Below, piece by piece: positions 1 to 12,228 of a DNA stretch of 64,000 bases; the stretch's first letter is position 1, and each line of letters begins with the position of its first letter. The notes beneath the pieces were generated by a model that did no database searches, was not told the DNA's origin, and was given only the letters and a program-made list of their open reading frames with translations. Source of the stretch: Tenrec ecaudatus (lineage: Eukaryota > Chordata > Mammalia > Afrosoricida > Tenrecidae); contig NC_134531.1 of assembly GCF_050624435.1 (NCBI RefSeq), positions 259,174,812 to 259,238,811 on the forward strand. The letters run 5' to 3'. The position numbers were made by a program, and so were the translations under genes.

Positions 1-110
1 AATCACATATCAACAGAGATGAGCACAGAAACAAAAGCAGATAAATCCAAATTGTGAATGATAAAAAATGGCACACACCAAAGTAGAATCAATAGCTAAC
101 ATAGTATGAG

Positions 111-316
111 TACAATCTCAGCTGACTGTAATTGAGTGGATTCCAGTTCACAGGGAACCTGCAGAAGAGTAGAATTGCTCCTGTGGGTTTCAGAGACATC
201 ACCATTTACTGTACAGTAGAGAACTTCATCTTTCTTGCGAGGAGCGCCTCCTGGTTTCCAAACACTGCCTTTGGGGTTAGTAGTCCAGTGCATACTCACT
301 CTGCCACCAGGGCCCC
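111..316 (-). repeat. AfroSINE copy
   Basis: Read on the minus strand this starts with the tRNA-like head (complement of the CCACCAGGGC block near 312) and runs through the conserved body (GCTCCTGTGGGTTT at about 178) to the tail near 111. The order and motifs match the afrotherian tRNA-derived SINE seen many times in this window. It is an old copy with many substitutions and small gaps. Non-coding. Confidence 0.8.
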
Positions 317-720
317 ATTACCTATGAGTAATTGCCTTGAATTGAAATGAGTAGTAGTGTTTCATTAAATGAGAGAAATTATTCGTTTAAGACTTGGTGA
401 TCCAGGAACACAGTGTCTACAAAAGAGATATGTAAGAAGAAAAATTTAAAATATAGTTGAAAACAGAGGAGTGAATTTTTCCAATGAAAATAAGTAGTGA
501 TATCATCTTAGAATTTAAGGATAGGCATGTAGCAATATATATAATTATATTATGTAACAGGAATGTACACAATTATATGTACATATGTTGCCAAATATAA
601 TAAATGTTTATATAAATAGGCACCATAATTTTCAGTGCACAATCTAAAAATGAGAAAGGCAATGTCAATAGAAAATATAGTTACTATAAAAATAATTTTT
701 AATAATTCTTCTTTCAACAT
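317..720. other. AT-rich unassigned sequence
   Basis: AT-rich DNA between two AfroSINEs with no coding frame, RNA gene or repeat that I recognise. Confidence 0.5.
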
Positions 721-905
721 AGAAAAACCAAACTCACTGCAATTGAGTCAGTTTTGACTCACAGTGAACTCTTAGAGCAGGGTAGACTTGTCCCTTTGAG
801 TTTCCAAAACTGAACATCTTTACCAGAGTAGAAAGCCTTATCTTTCTTCTCAGCTCAGGAGTGGCTGGTGGATTTGAACCACTGATGTTGCAATTATCAG
901 CCCAA
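721..905 (-). repeat. AfroSINE copy
   Basis: Good minus-strand AfroSINE. The AAACTCACTGC...GAGTCAGTTTTGACTCA tail lies at 729-760 and the GAAAGCCTTATCTTTCTTCTC body near 830. The copy is cut just before the tRNA-like head (ATCAGCCCAAT at about 895). The tail GAGTCAGTTTTGACTCA is the same block found at the 3' end of the RTE LINEs in this window. Confidence 0.85.
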
Positions 906-3157
906 TAAATAGTAAATAAATCACATAAAAATGAAGAGCATATAGAACAGCTGAACAAGAAAATTAAAACCTCAATGCACTATAAAGTGCATTAAATTTA
1001 TGATATTACATAAATTCACATTCTTTACAAGCTCAAGTTAAAAATTTTAAAATGTCTCAGACTATTCTACTCAGACTATATCCTCTATCCAAAATCAACA
1101 AAAAGATAGCTAAAATATCCCCTTACATTTATATTTAATATATCAGATAAAGAAGAAATCTTAATGGAACTTTAAAAGTACTCTTAACTGATGACAATAG
1201 GTGTTTAAAATAAAATGTGTGTGATGAACTCAAATTCATAAACATATTTGATATTATCAAAGCACAAAGAGTGAAGTAATATATTTATGGGAATAATTCC
1301 ATCAGTTTTTATTTCTGGATGTGCCTAACGACCTTCATCATCTGAGCTCTCCAAAGGCAGGGGACCCTTTTGTTTTCTCCCAAATGTCCATTTAGTTCAC
1401 GAAATAGTTTATGCAATCCTCGGTACCAAACAGTGGGAATATAGAATCCTTAGCTGGTTTCTTTCCATGGCCTGCCTTTCTGACTTGCTAGATCAACACT
1501 CTAGGAGAGAAGTGGGCATCTGCCTCTATGTCCTGACATGTGTATAAACTCCAGTGGTCATATGTTAATATAACTAGTCTCTCCAGATCCACAGGAATGG
1601 GCTTGGGAACTTCTGTGAAAATGCCCACCTGAGAAGAAAATGCCTCTCTTCCCATGAACTCTTGAAGCCATTAATGTATTTGGGAATTTGAAGATGAGGT
1701 AGAATGCTGCTACCTTCCCTCACATTCTGCCTCAGAGATGGAGCTAAAGAGCCCTTAGTAGACCAATAATTCGATTTCATTTTGTTATTGATCAATATAC
1801 CACCTAGAGAAGTACAGGCTTTTAAAAAAATTTTTAAACCTTATATATCAATTAGTTAATGTACTTTAGTATGTCTAGTAAGAAGAGAATTTCATCAACT
1901 TTGGGAGATTAGTAGAAATCTAAACTAACAGGAACAATTTCACACAGCATTCTGTAAAATGTATAAAGAAATGAACTACATGGCTTGTGAGAAAACATGA
2001 TAAGTAGAGACAAAGGTAACCTCTAAAAATAAAAGAGATAGTGGTGAATAAACATCAAAGGGTGGATATTAAATGTGAAAGCAAATATTGTTGTTATATT
2101 GTATAATAAACTGTTTTCAGAAATACTAACATTATAATAACGTAGATCACCGTAGAACTTTATATTAAAGATTTTGAAAAAGAGAAAAAGGATAGGATGA
2201 ATATATTATCAAGTAGTTGTGTTTCCTTTTGGGCCTTTAAAATAGAATATTCTAAGCAAAACATTCAATTAAGCCAAATAGAGCACAGGATGCTGGGTCT
2301 ATTCAGTTCCTGCATTGAAACGTTCTATCTATTTCAGGAATAAGAAACCAAATGTGAAGTAGGCCTAACTTGATTCTCTTTTACACAGCCAGACTATAAT
2401 AAAGGACTGACATTGTTTTAATAGAAAATGCATGCACTAGTATGCCAAGGTCATCACAACTTAATTGCCTCAGATTTCAATCAGCAATTTATCAAATATG
2501 AATACCCTTTGGGGAGAAATGTATAAAAACCTGAGCCCAGTGTGTAAACTGTATCTTGTGATTTGTATAGTAAAATATATCACCAATGTCCTTGTAAAAT
2601 GCATGTGTACCCATGAGAGCCACAGCCAAAATACATTGCTCATTTTGCACAATTGATAGCACTAATAAATAAAGTATGGTAGGAATGTGAATGCATTGTA
2701 TTTTAGAATAGTTTTGATGGTTTGACAGACTTTAGATTTGCTAATCTTTCCATTAAAACGGTTTTAAATTTGTAATGGAATTTTTTTTGTAAATACAAAA
2801 CAACCCCCCCAAAACTTTTGAATCCTACCGAGTGATATTATCACCTCTTGTTTTATTGGTGGATAAAGAAAGTCACTATAGAAAATTTATTTAGGGAATA
2901 TTCACAGTAATGGCCCTTACTGCACATATAAAAATAGGCAGATAGGAAGCCAGTGTATCTAGGGAATTGTATAATAACACATTTCTGGCCTTGCATCTCG
3001 CCTAAAGTCACTTAGAACACAGAGCTCCTTAGTGGATAGGAAGTGTATACAGTCTCAATTACTTTCTTCCCAGGGGGTTAATTTGCCTGAATTCAAATAT
3101 ATCCACCTCTGAGGAAGCCCTTTACCCTGCAGAGCACACAGCAACTGGTCAGTCCTA
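906..3157. other. Mostly unique AT-rich DNA
   Basis: No gene, RNA or clear repeat recognised over about 2.2 kb. The only structure I found is a 66-bp segment at 2350-2415 that recurs with one difference at 3766-3831. Short open frames here have no recognisable domain. Confidence 0.5.
2350..2415 (+). repeat. 66-bp direct repeat, copy 1
   Basis: Runs from AAATGTGAAGTAGGCC to ACTGACATTG and recurs at 3766-3831 with a single base difference, A versus G at the eleventh to twelfth base. Sequence past the 66 bp is only loosely similar. See the matching finding. Confidence 0.85.
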
Positions 3158-3220
3158 GCCACTGACCTTGGAGTTAGCAGGTCACAAGCTCACTACAACA
3201 CCGGAGTGCTCTCAGAGACT
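3158..3220 (-). repeat. AfroSINE 5' fragment
   Basis: Short minus-strand match to the tRNA-like head of AfroSINE (CTGACCTTGGAGTTAGCAGG near 3162). It is probably a broken copy separate from the next one. Confidence 0.5.
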
Positions 3221-3279
3221 CAGTGAAGATTCGATACAGGGAGGTGCTTGGATGGTCCTTTTAACTTTGGTCTGTGGCT

Positions 3280-3485
3280 TCCATCAAATTATGAGGTCTC
3301 ACGGCCATAGAGTCAATTCTGACTCAAAGGTCCCAAAAGCTGGGGGAGAACTGCTCCTGGGGATCTGCGATACTGTCTGTCTTTATCGGAGTAGAAAATC
3401 GAATCTTTCTCTCGTGGACCAACTGATGGCTTCTGCCTTGAAGTTAGCCCAATCATAACCCATGCCAGTACCAGGGTGCTTTAAT
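3280..3485 (-). repeat. AfroSINE copy
   Basis: Minus-strand copy with the CATAGAGTCAATTCTGACTC tail block at 3305 and the head (TACCAGGGTGCTTTAAT) at about 3470. Nearly full length. Confidence 0.8.
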
Positions 3486-3657
3486 TATCAGATAGAATTA
3501 TGCAAATACAAGGTTGCCAATAATGGAATTAGGGTGCACAGAATCCTGGGAGGGTGATCATTTTCATTTGATATCGCTGAGTCTCCTCTGACTCAGAGCA
3601 AACTCATGTACAACAAAGCAAAACCCTGCCTAGTCCTGTGACAACCTCACAATCATG

Positions 3658-3762
3658 GCTTTTTTGTTTGTTTGTTTTTGTAAAGGTTTATTTTATTTTT
3701 ATTATTTTCAGTCTTTGTAAAAATTTTATTCTATTGGGGTGCTTACAGCTCTTATCACAATC
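3658..3762 (-). mobile_element. L1 3'-end fragment
   Basis: Minus-strand tail of the young L1 family: GGATTGTGATAAGAGCTGTAAGCACCCCAATAGAATAAAA followed by an A-rich tail. Only about 100 bp are present. It abuts the second copy of the 66-bp repeat with a 3-4 bp gap, as if a cDNA had been joined to it. Confidence 0.7.
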
Positions 3763-3765
3763 CAA

Positions 3766-3831
3766 AAATGTGAAGTGGGCCTAACTTGATTCTCTTTTAC
3801 ACAGCCAGACTATAATAAAGGACTGACATTG
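3766..3831 (+). repeat. 66-bp direct repeat, copy 2
   Basis: Second copy of the segment at 2350-2415, in the same orientation and about 1.4 kb away. It sits directly against the truncated L1 tail at 3658-3762. Confidence 0.85.
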
Positions 3832-4205
3832 CTTTGATATACAGGGCATGCACGAGCATGCCCAGGGCATGGCAACTCAAGAGGGAATCCATTGCAAGAC
3901 GGGCTTCCTCTTTTTGCTGACCCAAAGCCAAGCATGAGATGGTCTTCTCCAGAAACTGACATGTCCAAAGAATCCAAAGTTTCAGCATCCTCATGCCCAT
4001 GATCATTCATATTACAAGCTAGATTTCCATATGTGCTTTCAGCAGTCCATAATGTAGTCAGTATTTTTTTGCCAACTTCATAATGCAAAAGTTTCTATCC
4101 TTTTTCATTCTTCCATAGTCCTTTTGCTGCTGTGCAGTGCATGTGAGACAACTGAATCATGGCTTGGGGTAGATGCACCTTAGATCTTAAAAGAGATAGC
4201 TTTTC

Positions 4206-4250
4206 TTTTTTTTGCATTTTATTAGGGGCTCATACATCTCTTATCACAAT
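4206..4250 (-). mobile_element. Very short L1 3'-end insertion
   Basis: About 45 bp of the L1 tail in antisense (TTTTATTAGGGGCTCATAC at 4218, TTATCACAATAG at 4238), preceded by a T-run. A strongly 5'-truncated insertion inside the RTE fragment. Confidence 0.6.
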
Positions 4251-4850
4251 AGCTTTGTTTTTTCTTAAATGTCATTTTAGCAGATTTACCCTATGTATAG
4301 CATATCATTTTATTGCTACTTATAATCTGACATTGATTGTAAATCCATCGAATAAAATAAAATTCCAGACAACCTCCATCTTTTCAAGATTTTCATGATA
4401 TTTTTAATTGAAATTCTGCAGTTGTGAGAATTCTTCTACCCTATGCTGAGACATTATCCCTACTGAACCCTGTGTTCTTTGGTCTTCATGCATATTTCCA
4501 GTCTCTGCACTTCCAACAGTTGTATCAGGTGCCAATTGCAGGTCATTAATTAGTCCTCCTATCATCCTGATATTGTGTTGTTTCTTTATAGTCCAGATTC
4601 TCATATCATCTGATCAATGTACAAGCAGATTAATTATAGGGAAAGATTGTAACCCTAATTCATGTTTTCCCTGATTTTAACCCACTCACCCAATTATTCT
4701 GTTTGAATAATTGCCTTCTGGTTTCTGTATAGGAATTTTTGTTCTGTATAGGTTCTACATGAGCATAATTAAAATTTGGGGGGATTCCTATTCTTTGCAA
4801 ATGTATCCATAATTGTTGTTATTATCCACATGGTTAAATATCTTTAAATA

Positions 4851-6479
4851 GTAAAAAAAACCCTTGGGCAATCATCTTTCCCATATTCTCAGTTTTCACA
4901 CAAGACCCATCGGATATTAAGAATAATATACCTTGTTGCTTGTCTTCCTCAGAATCTGACTTGAAGATCTAGCATTATCCTGTCCCATTCCAAAGAAAGG
5001 TGATACAATAGAATGTGGAAATTATTGAACAATATCATTAATAGTATGCACAAGTGTATTTTGCTGATAGCAATTTAAAAACTGTTGCAGTAGTACATCG
5101 ACAAGAAATTGACTGATAGCCTAGAGTACATTATAGCTAGATCCTGTGCTTATATTGACTCTATATGAATGTGCTGCAGTCATGTTTTAATTATGTGCTG
5201 AAGAATGACTCTTGTGCTTGACTTGGAGGCAAATGGTAACTGAAATTAATACTAGTTTCCTCTCTGTAATAGGAAATAATGGATCATTTTTTTGTAATAG
5301 GCTAGTAATGTTTCATTTATACTGTACCCTCTGGGAAATTACATGTTTAAGATAAGTAAAACTTTCCAGATAATTAATCCCTGAAATAAAATATTTACTA
5401 TTCATCATTTCTTTGGAAACACCACAAAACATGTTACAATTTCTTACATTTTTATTTTTCTATTTCAATCTTGAAAATGATTACATACATTTGGGAACAT
5501 TAATAATTGAATGTAGTGGTCTATTCAGTGACTTTTGAGGTACATTTGATTCAGCTTGATTCTTTATTAATTTCCTGCTAGCTTCTTTTGACGTTCTACC
5601 ACTTTTACTATTAAAACAAACAAGTCCTGGAAAATGTAAGACTATTTTAAATAAAAATGGGTGAGGCTTCTTCTTGTTGACTTCATATTTACAGTCCTTT
5701 CTTGCGTGTGCTCATTTTTGTCTGCGGTCACTTTTTGCAACAGTTAGTTTTTATCTTTTTACTCCCTTGTCACCAGCCTCCATAAACTTTTGAATATATA
5801 TCCTACCTCCAAAGAATCTGAACGAAGAGAGTGTTTTCTCTTGTTTTTTTCTGGGGGTAGGGTGAGGACTTCTCTGTGCAAATACACCTCTTCTTAGTCA
5901 TTACGTTGCCTTTTGCTTGAGATTGCACGAACACAATCATTTGAGCCCGTACACTGTTATAATGGGACCAGTAGTTCAGATTCCCCTGGTCTTGTCCTCA
6001 GGAGGAGACTGGAGCAAACCCTCCAGGTGTCATGGAAAGCTTGGGGGCCTAATTTAGAACTGCAGATAAAGGACGCTAGTAAGGCTTCAAGAAATGATTT
6101 TTAAATGAGTAAATATGTTCCAGGTAACAGATGACTTACAGGGTAGAAGTCTGGATTATTTATTTATGGACATAATAGCTCACAAATGCTACTGCTTCAA
6201 GAAATAGTTGTGATTTTTTTATTATCTACCTTATTTACGTTGTTTCTGATTATTTCACGATTTAGCTATGTTTTGTCAAATAAACTATGGTATGGAGACA
6301 TAATGCTATAAAAGAACTCATAAGATTGTTAAACAATGAAAATGTCATTTTAAGGACTAATGTGTACCTGACCAAAAGTATGTCCAATTGTATCAGTGCA
6401 TGTGATATCTGAACAATGAACACTGAATAAAGAAGAAGGGAAAGGATGTAGGGTGTCAGGGAACACAATTCAGCACACC
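4851..6479. other. Unassigned AT-rich DNA
   Basis: No gene recognised. 5930-6070 has a more GC-rich patch (CCTGGTCTTGTCCTCAGGAG) that could be an old SINE or LTR piece, but I cannot place it. Confidence 0.4.
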
Positions 6480-6802
6480 ATGGCCTTCCAGAAGAGTGAA
6501 CAAATCAGTCTAAGAAGAAGCACAGGTGGGATGGTACATATGGGAGACGATGGAGAGACTTCATCTAATGGACTTGGGACATATTATCAGGAACAACTAT
6601 TTCCTGGAGCTACGTTGTTTGGTAAAATGGAAGGTTAGCATCAAAGGGAAGACCGTCAATGAGATGGACTGACACAGTGACTGCAACATTGGACGAAAGC
6701 ATCTGAGGGTGGTGCAGCATCAGGCAGTATTTTGTTCTGCTGTATACTGGTTCCCTGTCAAGTCAGAACTGACTCGACACACCTAACAATAACAACAGCA
6801 TG
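6480..6802 (+). mobile_element. RTE LINE 3' end
   Basis: Plus-strand 3' end of an RTE element. The block GACATATTATCAGGAACAAC at 6578 is followed by TGGTAAAATGGAAGG, GATGGACTGACACAGTGACTG and the terminal TCAGAACTGACTCGACAC...CCTAACAATAACAACA. The tail ends in short AAC-type repeats rather than poly(A), which is typical of this clade. The 5' part is missing. Confidence 0.8.
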
Positions 6803-7033
6803 ATTGACTTACACATTGAAACTCTGGAATTAACGTAGCAGCCATTTTTTATTTCCTACAACTATTTCTTTTGCCTGTCATAAATATTTGCATATAAATT
6901 CCAGGAATAAGAGACTGATTTTAAATACAATTATCAGATTTATTAAATATATTTTTGTTATAATTTTACTATAAAAGAAAGATAATAAGATAAAGATAAC
7001 AGTCAGTTAAATTGAAGCTATGTCTTCATTATT

Positions 7034-9370
7034 GCTATTTTTAACAGTTTTATTGGCAAGAAATTTACATAACATCTAACTCAATAGTTCAGTCATTCAA
7101 TCACATCAAGGATACTTGTAAAATCACCCCACATCAATTAGTTTAAAACATTCCCCCTCCCTTGGTTAAATCGCCTCCAATATGAGTTACGCAATCACAA
7201 TCCATTCTAGTGCTTCCTCCCCACACCCATCTTCACCATCCACTCCCAAGATCCCCTTTCCCTCCCCATCATTCATCCCCTGTCCCTGAATTTCCTATAA
7301 CACTGTTCTCCTTATGCATCCACTCCTCCTGTGCTTCACCTAGCAGACCCAACAGAAAACAATAAAAGCAAAATCATGTTAAGATAGTAAGGATAAAAAC
7401 ATAATAGTAAACAGACAAAGACACCACAAAATGCTTCAAAAAGGGACAGATTCCCAACAAAATTCAAAAAGCCAGGGGAAAAATTTCTGTCACGAAACCA
7501 GTAAGAGATACTTGCACCCAGAAAATATGTTCAGGTCCTGTCTATAGGGTAATCAGCGGGCCAAGTATCAAGGTTGATCCAACATAATCAACCTTATAAT
7601 GGTCTCTGCCTATTAAGGCCATTGGAGCTCTTGCCATCACAGGATTGCCGTGATAATCTGTATCTTAATAGAGCATACAGCGGGTTGATGTACCGAGGCC
7701 TTACTTGTATGCCAGTTAACAATATACCACCCTTGGTATAGCTGGCATGTGTTTTCCAGCTTAAGTTGTTAGGTAACAAGTGTGTCTGTGGTAGAGTCCA
7801 GTTCACCCAGTGGAGTACTCAGTTGGGGTCTCACAAGTAAGCCTCTGGAGCATGATGTGCACCCAAAAGACCCAGGATTCCATGTCCCAGTGTTCTGCGG
7901 CATCCAGCCAGGTTTGCTGGAATACCCCAAGACTCCCTAGGTCAACTGCACACTACTAAAGATACGCCCTACCTAACGATCCCAATGACCTTCTTAGACT
8001 CACAGAACCTCTCTCCCCTTCCCCCAACAGACATGCACCTATGTTTGCCCTGACTTGACCATGCCCTCTCCCCTCTCCTATGCTGCCTCTCCCATCAGTA
8101 AGCCTCATCAATCTGACAGAGCCACCTCCCTCTTCAAGGGACCTCATCCCAGATCCACATGGCTACCACTCAGCAGACAACATCACTGCCTTTCTCCCCT
8201 GACCATTGACCATTTGATCCCAGCTATTGAGAGATACCCTCCTGCCAAGTGACCTACACTATACTTACCTGAAGTAGATGAAGTGTGGTTTACTGGCATT
8301 GGTCCAGCTCTTTACCAGGCTGGCTGATCTTCCTCCTGAAGACTAGATGGCACACAAGCTGGAGCTTGGGCTTGCTCTGCTGCTTTTCCTACTGCAGTGG
8401 AATCATATAATATCTGTCCTTTTGTGATTCACTGACTTCACTCAGCATCAATGTCTTCCACGTCCCTGCGCACATTGTTTCTTGGTTTCATGGCTGTTTT
8501 TTAGGGATGCATATGGTATGTTGTATTGTCATTCTCATTGGTTTCTAGGAAGTTCTTAATTTCCTCACAAATTTGGGCTAATACCCACTGGTTTTGGAGA
8601 AGTGTGTGATTAAGTCTCCTGATGTATACACACTCACACACACACATATATGCATATATATATACACACATATATATACATACATATATCCTTCTATTGT
8701 AAATTTCCTACTTTATGTCATTGTGGTCAGAGAGGACGTGGTTGAAAATGACCTCTATGTGTATGAATTTTCTTAAGTTTGTCTTGTGTCCCAGCATGTG
8801 GTATATTTTTAAGTATGAACCATGTGTACTAGAGAAGAATGTGTGTTTTTTTGCTGTTTGTTCGAGAGGTCTGAAAATGTCTATTAGGTTGAGTTATTTG
8901 ATTGTGTTGTTCAGGTCTCATTTTTTTATTGAGTTCCTTACCTACTGATCTATCTTTCTATGAGAGTGGTGTGTTGAAATCACCTTCTCTAATTGTTTAT
9001 CCTGTGATTTCCTATTTCATCTCTTTCAGAATTTGGTTCATGAATTCCAAGCTCTTTCATTGGACACACATATGTTTATTATGTCTATGGGCTCTTGCTC
9101 TACTGATGCCTTGAGGATATGTCCTGGCCATTCTTAACTCTTAATATGTCATGTGCCTTGAGGTCTATTTTGCCAGAGATTATTAGTACTGCCACTGCTG
9201 CTTTTATTTGGTTGCTGTTTGCTTGTTAAAATTTTTGCCATCCTTTGACTTTTAGTCTAGTTTTGCCTGTGAGCTTGGTCCTTTGAAGGAAGCAGAATGA
9301 TGGATTTTGTTGTCTAAATGCTTTTTTTGTTGTCTAATCCAGCCTGCTAGCCCAGTCTAATCTGTCTAAT
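7034..9370 (-). mobile_element. Old L1 LINE, antisense
   Basis: The minus strand is the coding strand of an old L1. The 3'UTR side lies at 7034-7450 (starting TTTTATTGGCAAGAAATTTA). The well-known L1 block around 8700-9000 (TTGTGGTCAGAGAGGACGT, then CATGTGTACTAGAGAAGAATG) and the stretch near 9180-9300 (GCCACTGCTGCTTTTATTTG) are clear. It is degenerate, and a CA/TA microsatellite at about 8629-8692 has grown inside it. Confidence 0.7.
8629..8692. repeat. CA/TA microsatellite
   Basis: Imperfect CACA and TATA runs (CACTCACACACACACATATA... to ACATACATATA) inside the L1. Confidence 0.9.
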
Positions 9371-10610
9371 CCATGTTTCAGGTTTGCAAAATCATTTGTG
9401 ATTTGAGTGAATTATCTTGAAAGAATGTACCTCTGGTGAATCAAGTCAGAGGGGATGGGGTATGCTCTTTTCAAATGGTGAAGGTAGCCAAGTGAGGTTG
9501 GGGAATGGGGTCTATTCCTGTCACCTACCTAGGTAGCCTTGGACAAAGTACAGCAATGTTTTACTCAGAAAGCCAGTGTGTTATGTGGAAGGCTTATTTA
9601 ACTGACTTGCTATTATGCAATCTTTGAGCAGTTGCTGAGAGCCTACAACTCTCTGTGAAGCCCAATTTAGTTAAACCATTTCCCCCAGGAAGTTGCTACT
9701 TTGAAATACCTGGTGTTTTTTCCATGCTTTGTTATGTTAAAACTTTGTTAAGAAGCCAGGTGTGTGAAGTTAAGGAAGCTAGCAAAGCCCCAGAATGACC
9801 ATGTTGTGTAAGGTTTTTTAAGGGCTGTTAGGGGGTCCTGCTATGGGGGCTGTGCTTCACTGTCCCCCAGGGAAGGGGAATTAGATTGGCCGAGTGGGTT
9901 GGGGCTCACTGGGTCTGTGTTCTCCACTATGCCTGCTCTCACCTGTCCTGTTGGCTCAGTAGGCTGTGTTCTGCAGATCTTTGATCTACCTCTGGAAAAT
10001 GACCCAGGGGCTTCTAATAGGCAGATTCCACTGCTGTGATTGTAGTAAATGTGTGTCTAATTATCTTTCCTTACAACACACTGGCAGGCCACACGTGAAG
10101 CTGGAGTGAAGGGGAAATAGGATGATGTACAATACCATCCCTCTGGTCATGGCAGGGGAAGGGAAGGCTAAAACCTGCAAATGGGAGTGCAGAGAGGGAA
10201 GTACTACAGTGAACTTCTGGGGCTGGTTTTTGGAGATTCTCTGTGGGCCTGGGATTATGACATACTATTGGTCAGCAGTCTGGAGAAACTACAGCTTGCA
10301 GGTGGGTCATGGATCTAGACCCTAGATTCTAGGGTGAGGGTAAAGGTGGTAGAAGATGTCCCACTGATCCTGGTCAGGGATGTGGAGAGCCTATGGGAAG
10401 TTATGGTGAAATTATAGCACTTCAGTGAGCTGTAGAATGGCTTTATGGGCAAAAATTGAGAGAGGAGATCTGAACCATAAACCCCAGGATACTGGGAAGG
10501 TATTTCTAGCACCTGGTTTCAAAAGATTGGCCTCCTTATCTCTTGATTGTCTGATCTAAACAATGGGACAACAGAGCAGGTGATTCTACATGGGCTCCAT
10601 CTTCCCAGAA
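9371..10610. other. GC-richer block, possible L1 5' region
   Basis: About 1.2 kb that is visibly richer in G and C than its neighbours and follows the antisense L1 without a clear break. At its far end the minus strand reads CTGGGAAGATGGAGCC, which resembles the AAGATGG start of L1 5'UTRs. It may therefore be the 5'UTR of an internally deleted L1, or a separate LTR-like element. No coding frame of note. Confidence 0.35.
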
Positions 10611-11719
10611 GTATGATTTTATCTATTTATTTATTTATTACTTCAGTACTAGTTTCCTAGAGTAGCGAGTGACTCTACAACAGAGATAATGAATTGAATT
10701 TGACAAAAATAAGAACTGAAGAGAACTGGATCTAAGCTCTAAATGTGTTAGCTTCAGAGTCCACACCTTCATCATTAGAACACGCCTCCTTAGAACATAT
10801 TGCTTTCAATGTGTGCGGAATTTTGACACTGGAGAGTTTACCTTCTTGTTTTGAGCTATTTCACTCTAGGGTGTTGGGTTTAAAATGCATCACTGATGGG
10901 CAATCCAGTGTGAATGAGGTGAGTGAAGATTGGATAAACCAGTAACCTTTTAATGATATGAGCAAGGGCAAACTTGATTCATATTTATTATGATTTACCG
11001 AATTATTTTATATCTGTAATAAGGAATCCCTGTAAAGAAGCTACGTAACATTAAGTACATTCTTATTGGCCTTAATAAAAGATTTCTCTGCTTGTTAACA
11101 ATATGTTTAAGGCTCTGGTTTCAGGTGGATCTTTCATGATAAGAGCAGGATAGTTTTAAGTGGTGGAGAAAGTATCAACTGCTTTTTTGGAAAAGAACAA
11201 ATCCTGTTCTGCTTTTCTAGAAATATTTTAAGTCATGAAAATAAATGTATTTCAATATAGTTTCTTTTTCTAAATTATATTGATTTTTTAAGTTACTCTT
11301 AATCAATACAAAAAGGCTCAAAGAGAATACCAGAGGTTATGTTTCCCTTGGGAATGTATACTTAGCTAGATATAAGCCTCTCTAGAAGATATCCAGGCAT
11401 ATTAAATACCTGTTCATATGACTTATTAAATCATGGATTTATAATAAAAACTAATAAATAAGGCTGTAGAATTTGAAATATTTTCTGAAATGCTAATTCA
11501 GATTATAACCCCCACAAAAGCAATGTTATTTTAGATCCACTTCAACAAGGCAAAATGATAACGTGATAAAGCAGTGAGTTCTCCCATATTCTATAACCAA
11601 TAATTCCAGTGTTACAATCAAATTTCTTATTTTTACCATTATCTGTTTGTGGATGTCATCATTTTCATAATGTACCTTCATTCATTACTAACAGAATATA
11701 TAGAATTTATATATATGTT
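10611..11719. other. Unassigned AT-rich DNA
   Basis: No gene, RNA or clear repeat recognised. Confidence 0.5.
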
Positions 11720-12228
11720 TGTTAGATTCGGGGAAGGAAGGCGAGCTTACCTTGGGCACATGGACTAATCACGACCAATTGAGATGAAAAAGAAGCAAAA
11801 AGAGTTTATTAGCTAGTTCAAGTTCCTCCCTCTGCTGCCCGGCACAGCGGGGACCCAGTGTCCAAAGGGAATCGGCAAGAGCTCTTTGTTCCCTGGGCTC
11901 TTATAGGCCCAGGGATAAGGGGGCAGTCAGGTTGGCGTTCTTTAAACTCATAGTAGAAAACTTCTGATGCCAGCATTGTTCAGCGGTGATTGGTGAGTAG
12001 GTTCGTGCATGCTTTTCTGATTGGTCAGTCACTGGTGGGCTGTCACTCAAACTCTATTGGCTAAGGCGTCATCAGGCGATGTGTTCCATTGGTTAGGTTG
12101 GATCAGGCGATATCAGGCGATGTCCCATTGGTTAGGTGGATCAGGTGATGTGTTGCATCAGTGACCAAGAACCGGGACCGAAACTGAAACTGAAACCTAG
12201 GCCTAACTCAAATCCCGGCTTCCATACA
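11720..12228 (-). mobile_element. Solo retroviral LTR, probably class I (ERV1-like)
   Basis: Plus-strand ends are TGTTAGATTCGGGG and CGGCTTCCATACA, so the element has TG...CA ends. On the minus strand it reads as an LTR. U3 carries a run of inverted CCAAT boxes (ATTGG on the plus strand at about 11990, 12020, 12055, 12090 and 12128). A TATA box CCTATAAGAG lies at about 11900-11908, and AATAAA is complemented by TTTATT at 11805-11810. Part of U3 is internally repeated (ATCAGGCGAT units at 12071-12150). I could not resolve a target-site duplication, so the outer limits are good to a few bases. No internal viral sequence remains. Confidence 0.75.

Larger units (their letters stand above)
3565..4850 (-). 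mobile_element. RTE-clade LINE fragment (3' half), degenerate
   Basis: On the minus strand this carries the 3' end and reverse-transcriptase-downstream region of an RTE (BovB/RTE1-like) LINE. The 3' tail is near 3590. The CCAAGCATGA...TTCTCCAG block at 3930 matches the better RTE copies at 19.0, 45.1 and 60.4 kb. The block GCAGGTCATTAATTAGTCCTCC at 4538 matches the region just before the RT active site. Many indels and stops make it a dead fossil. Two short antisense L1 tails (3658-3762 and 4206-4250) and a duplicated 66-bp segment lie inside. Confidence 0.7.
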
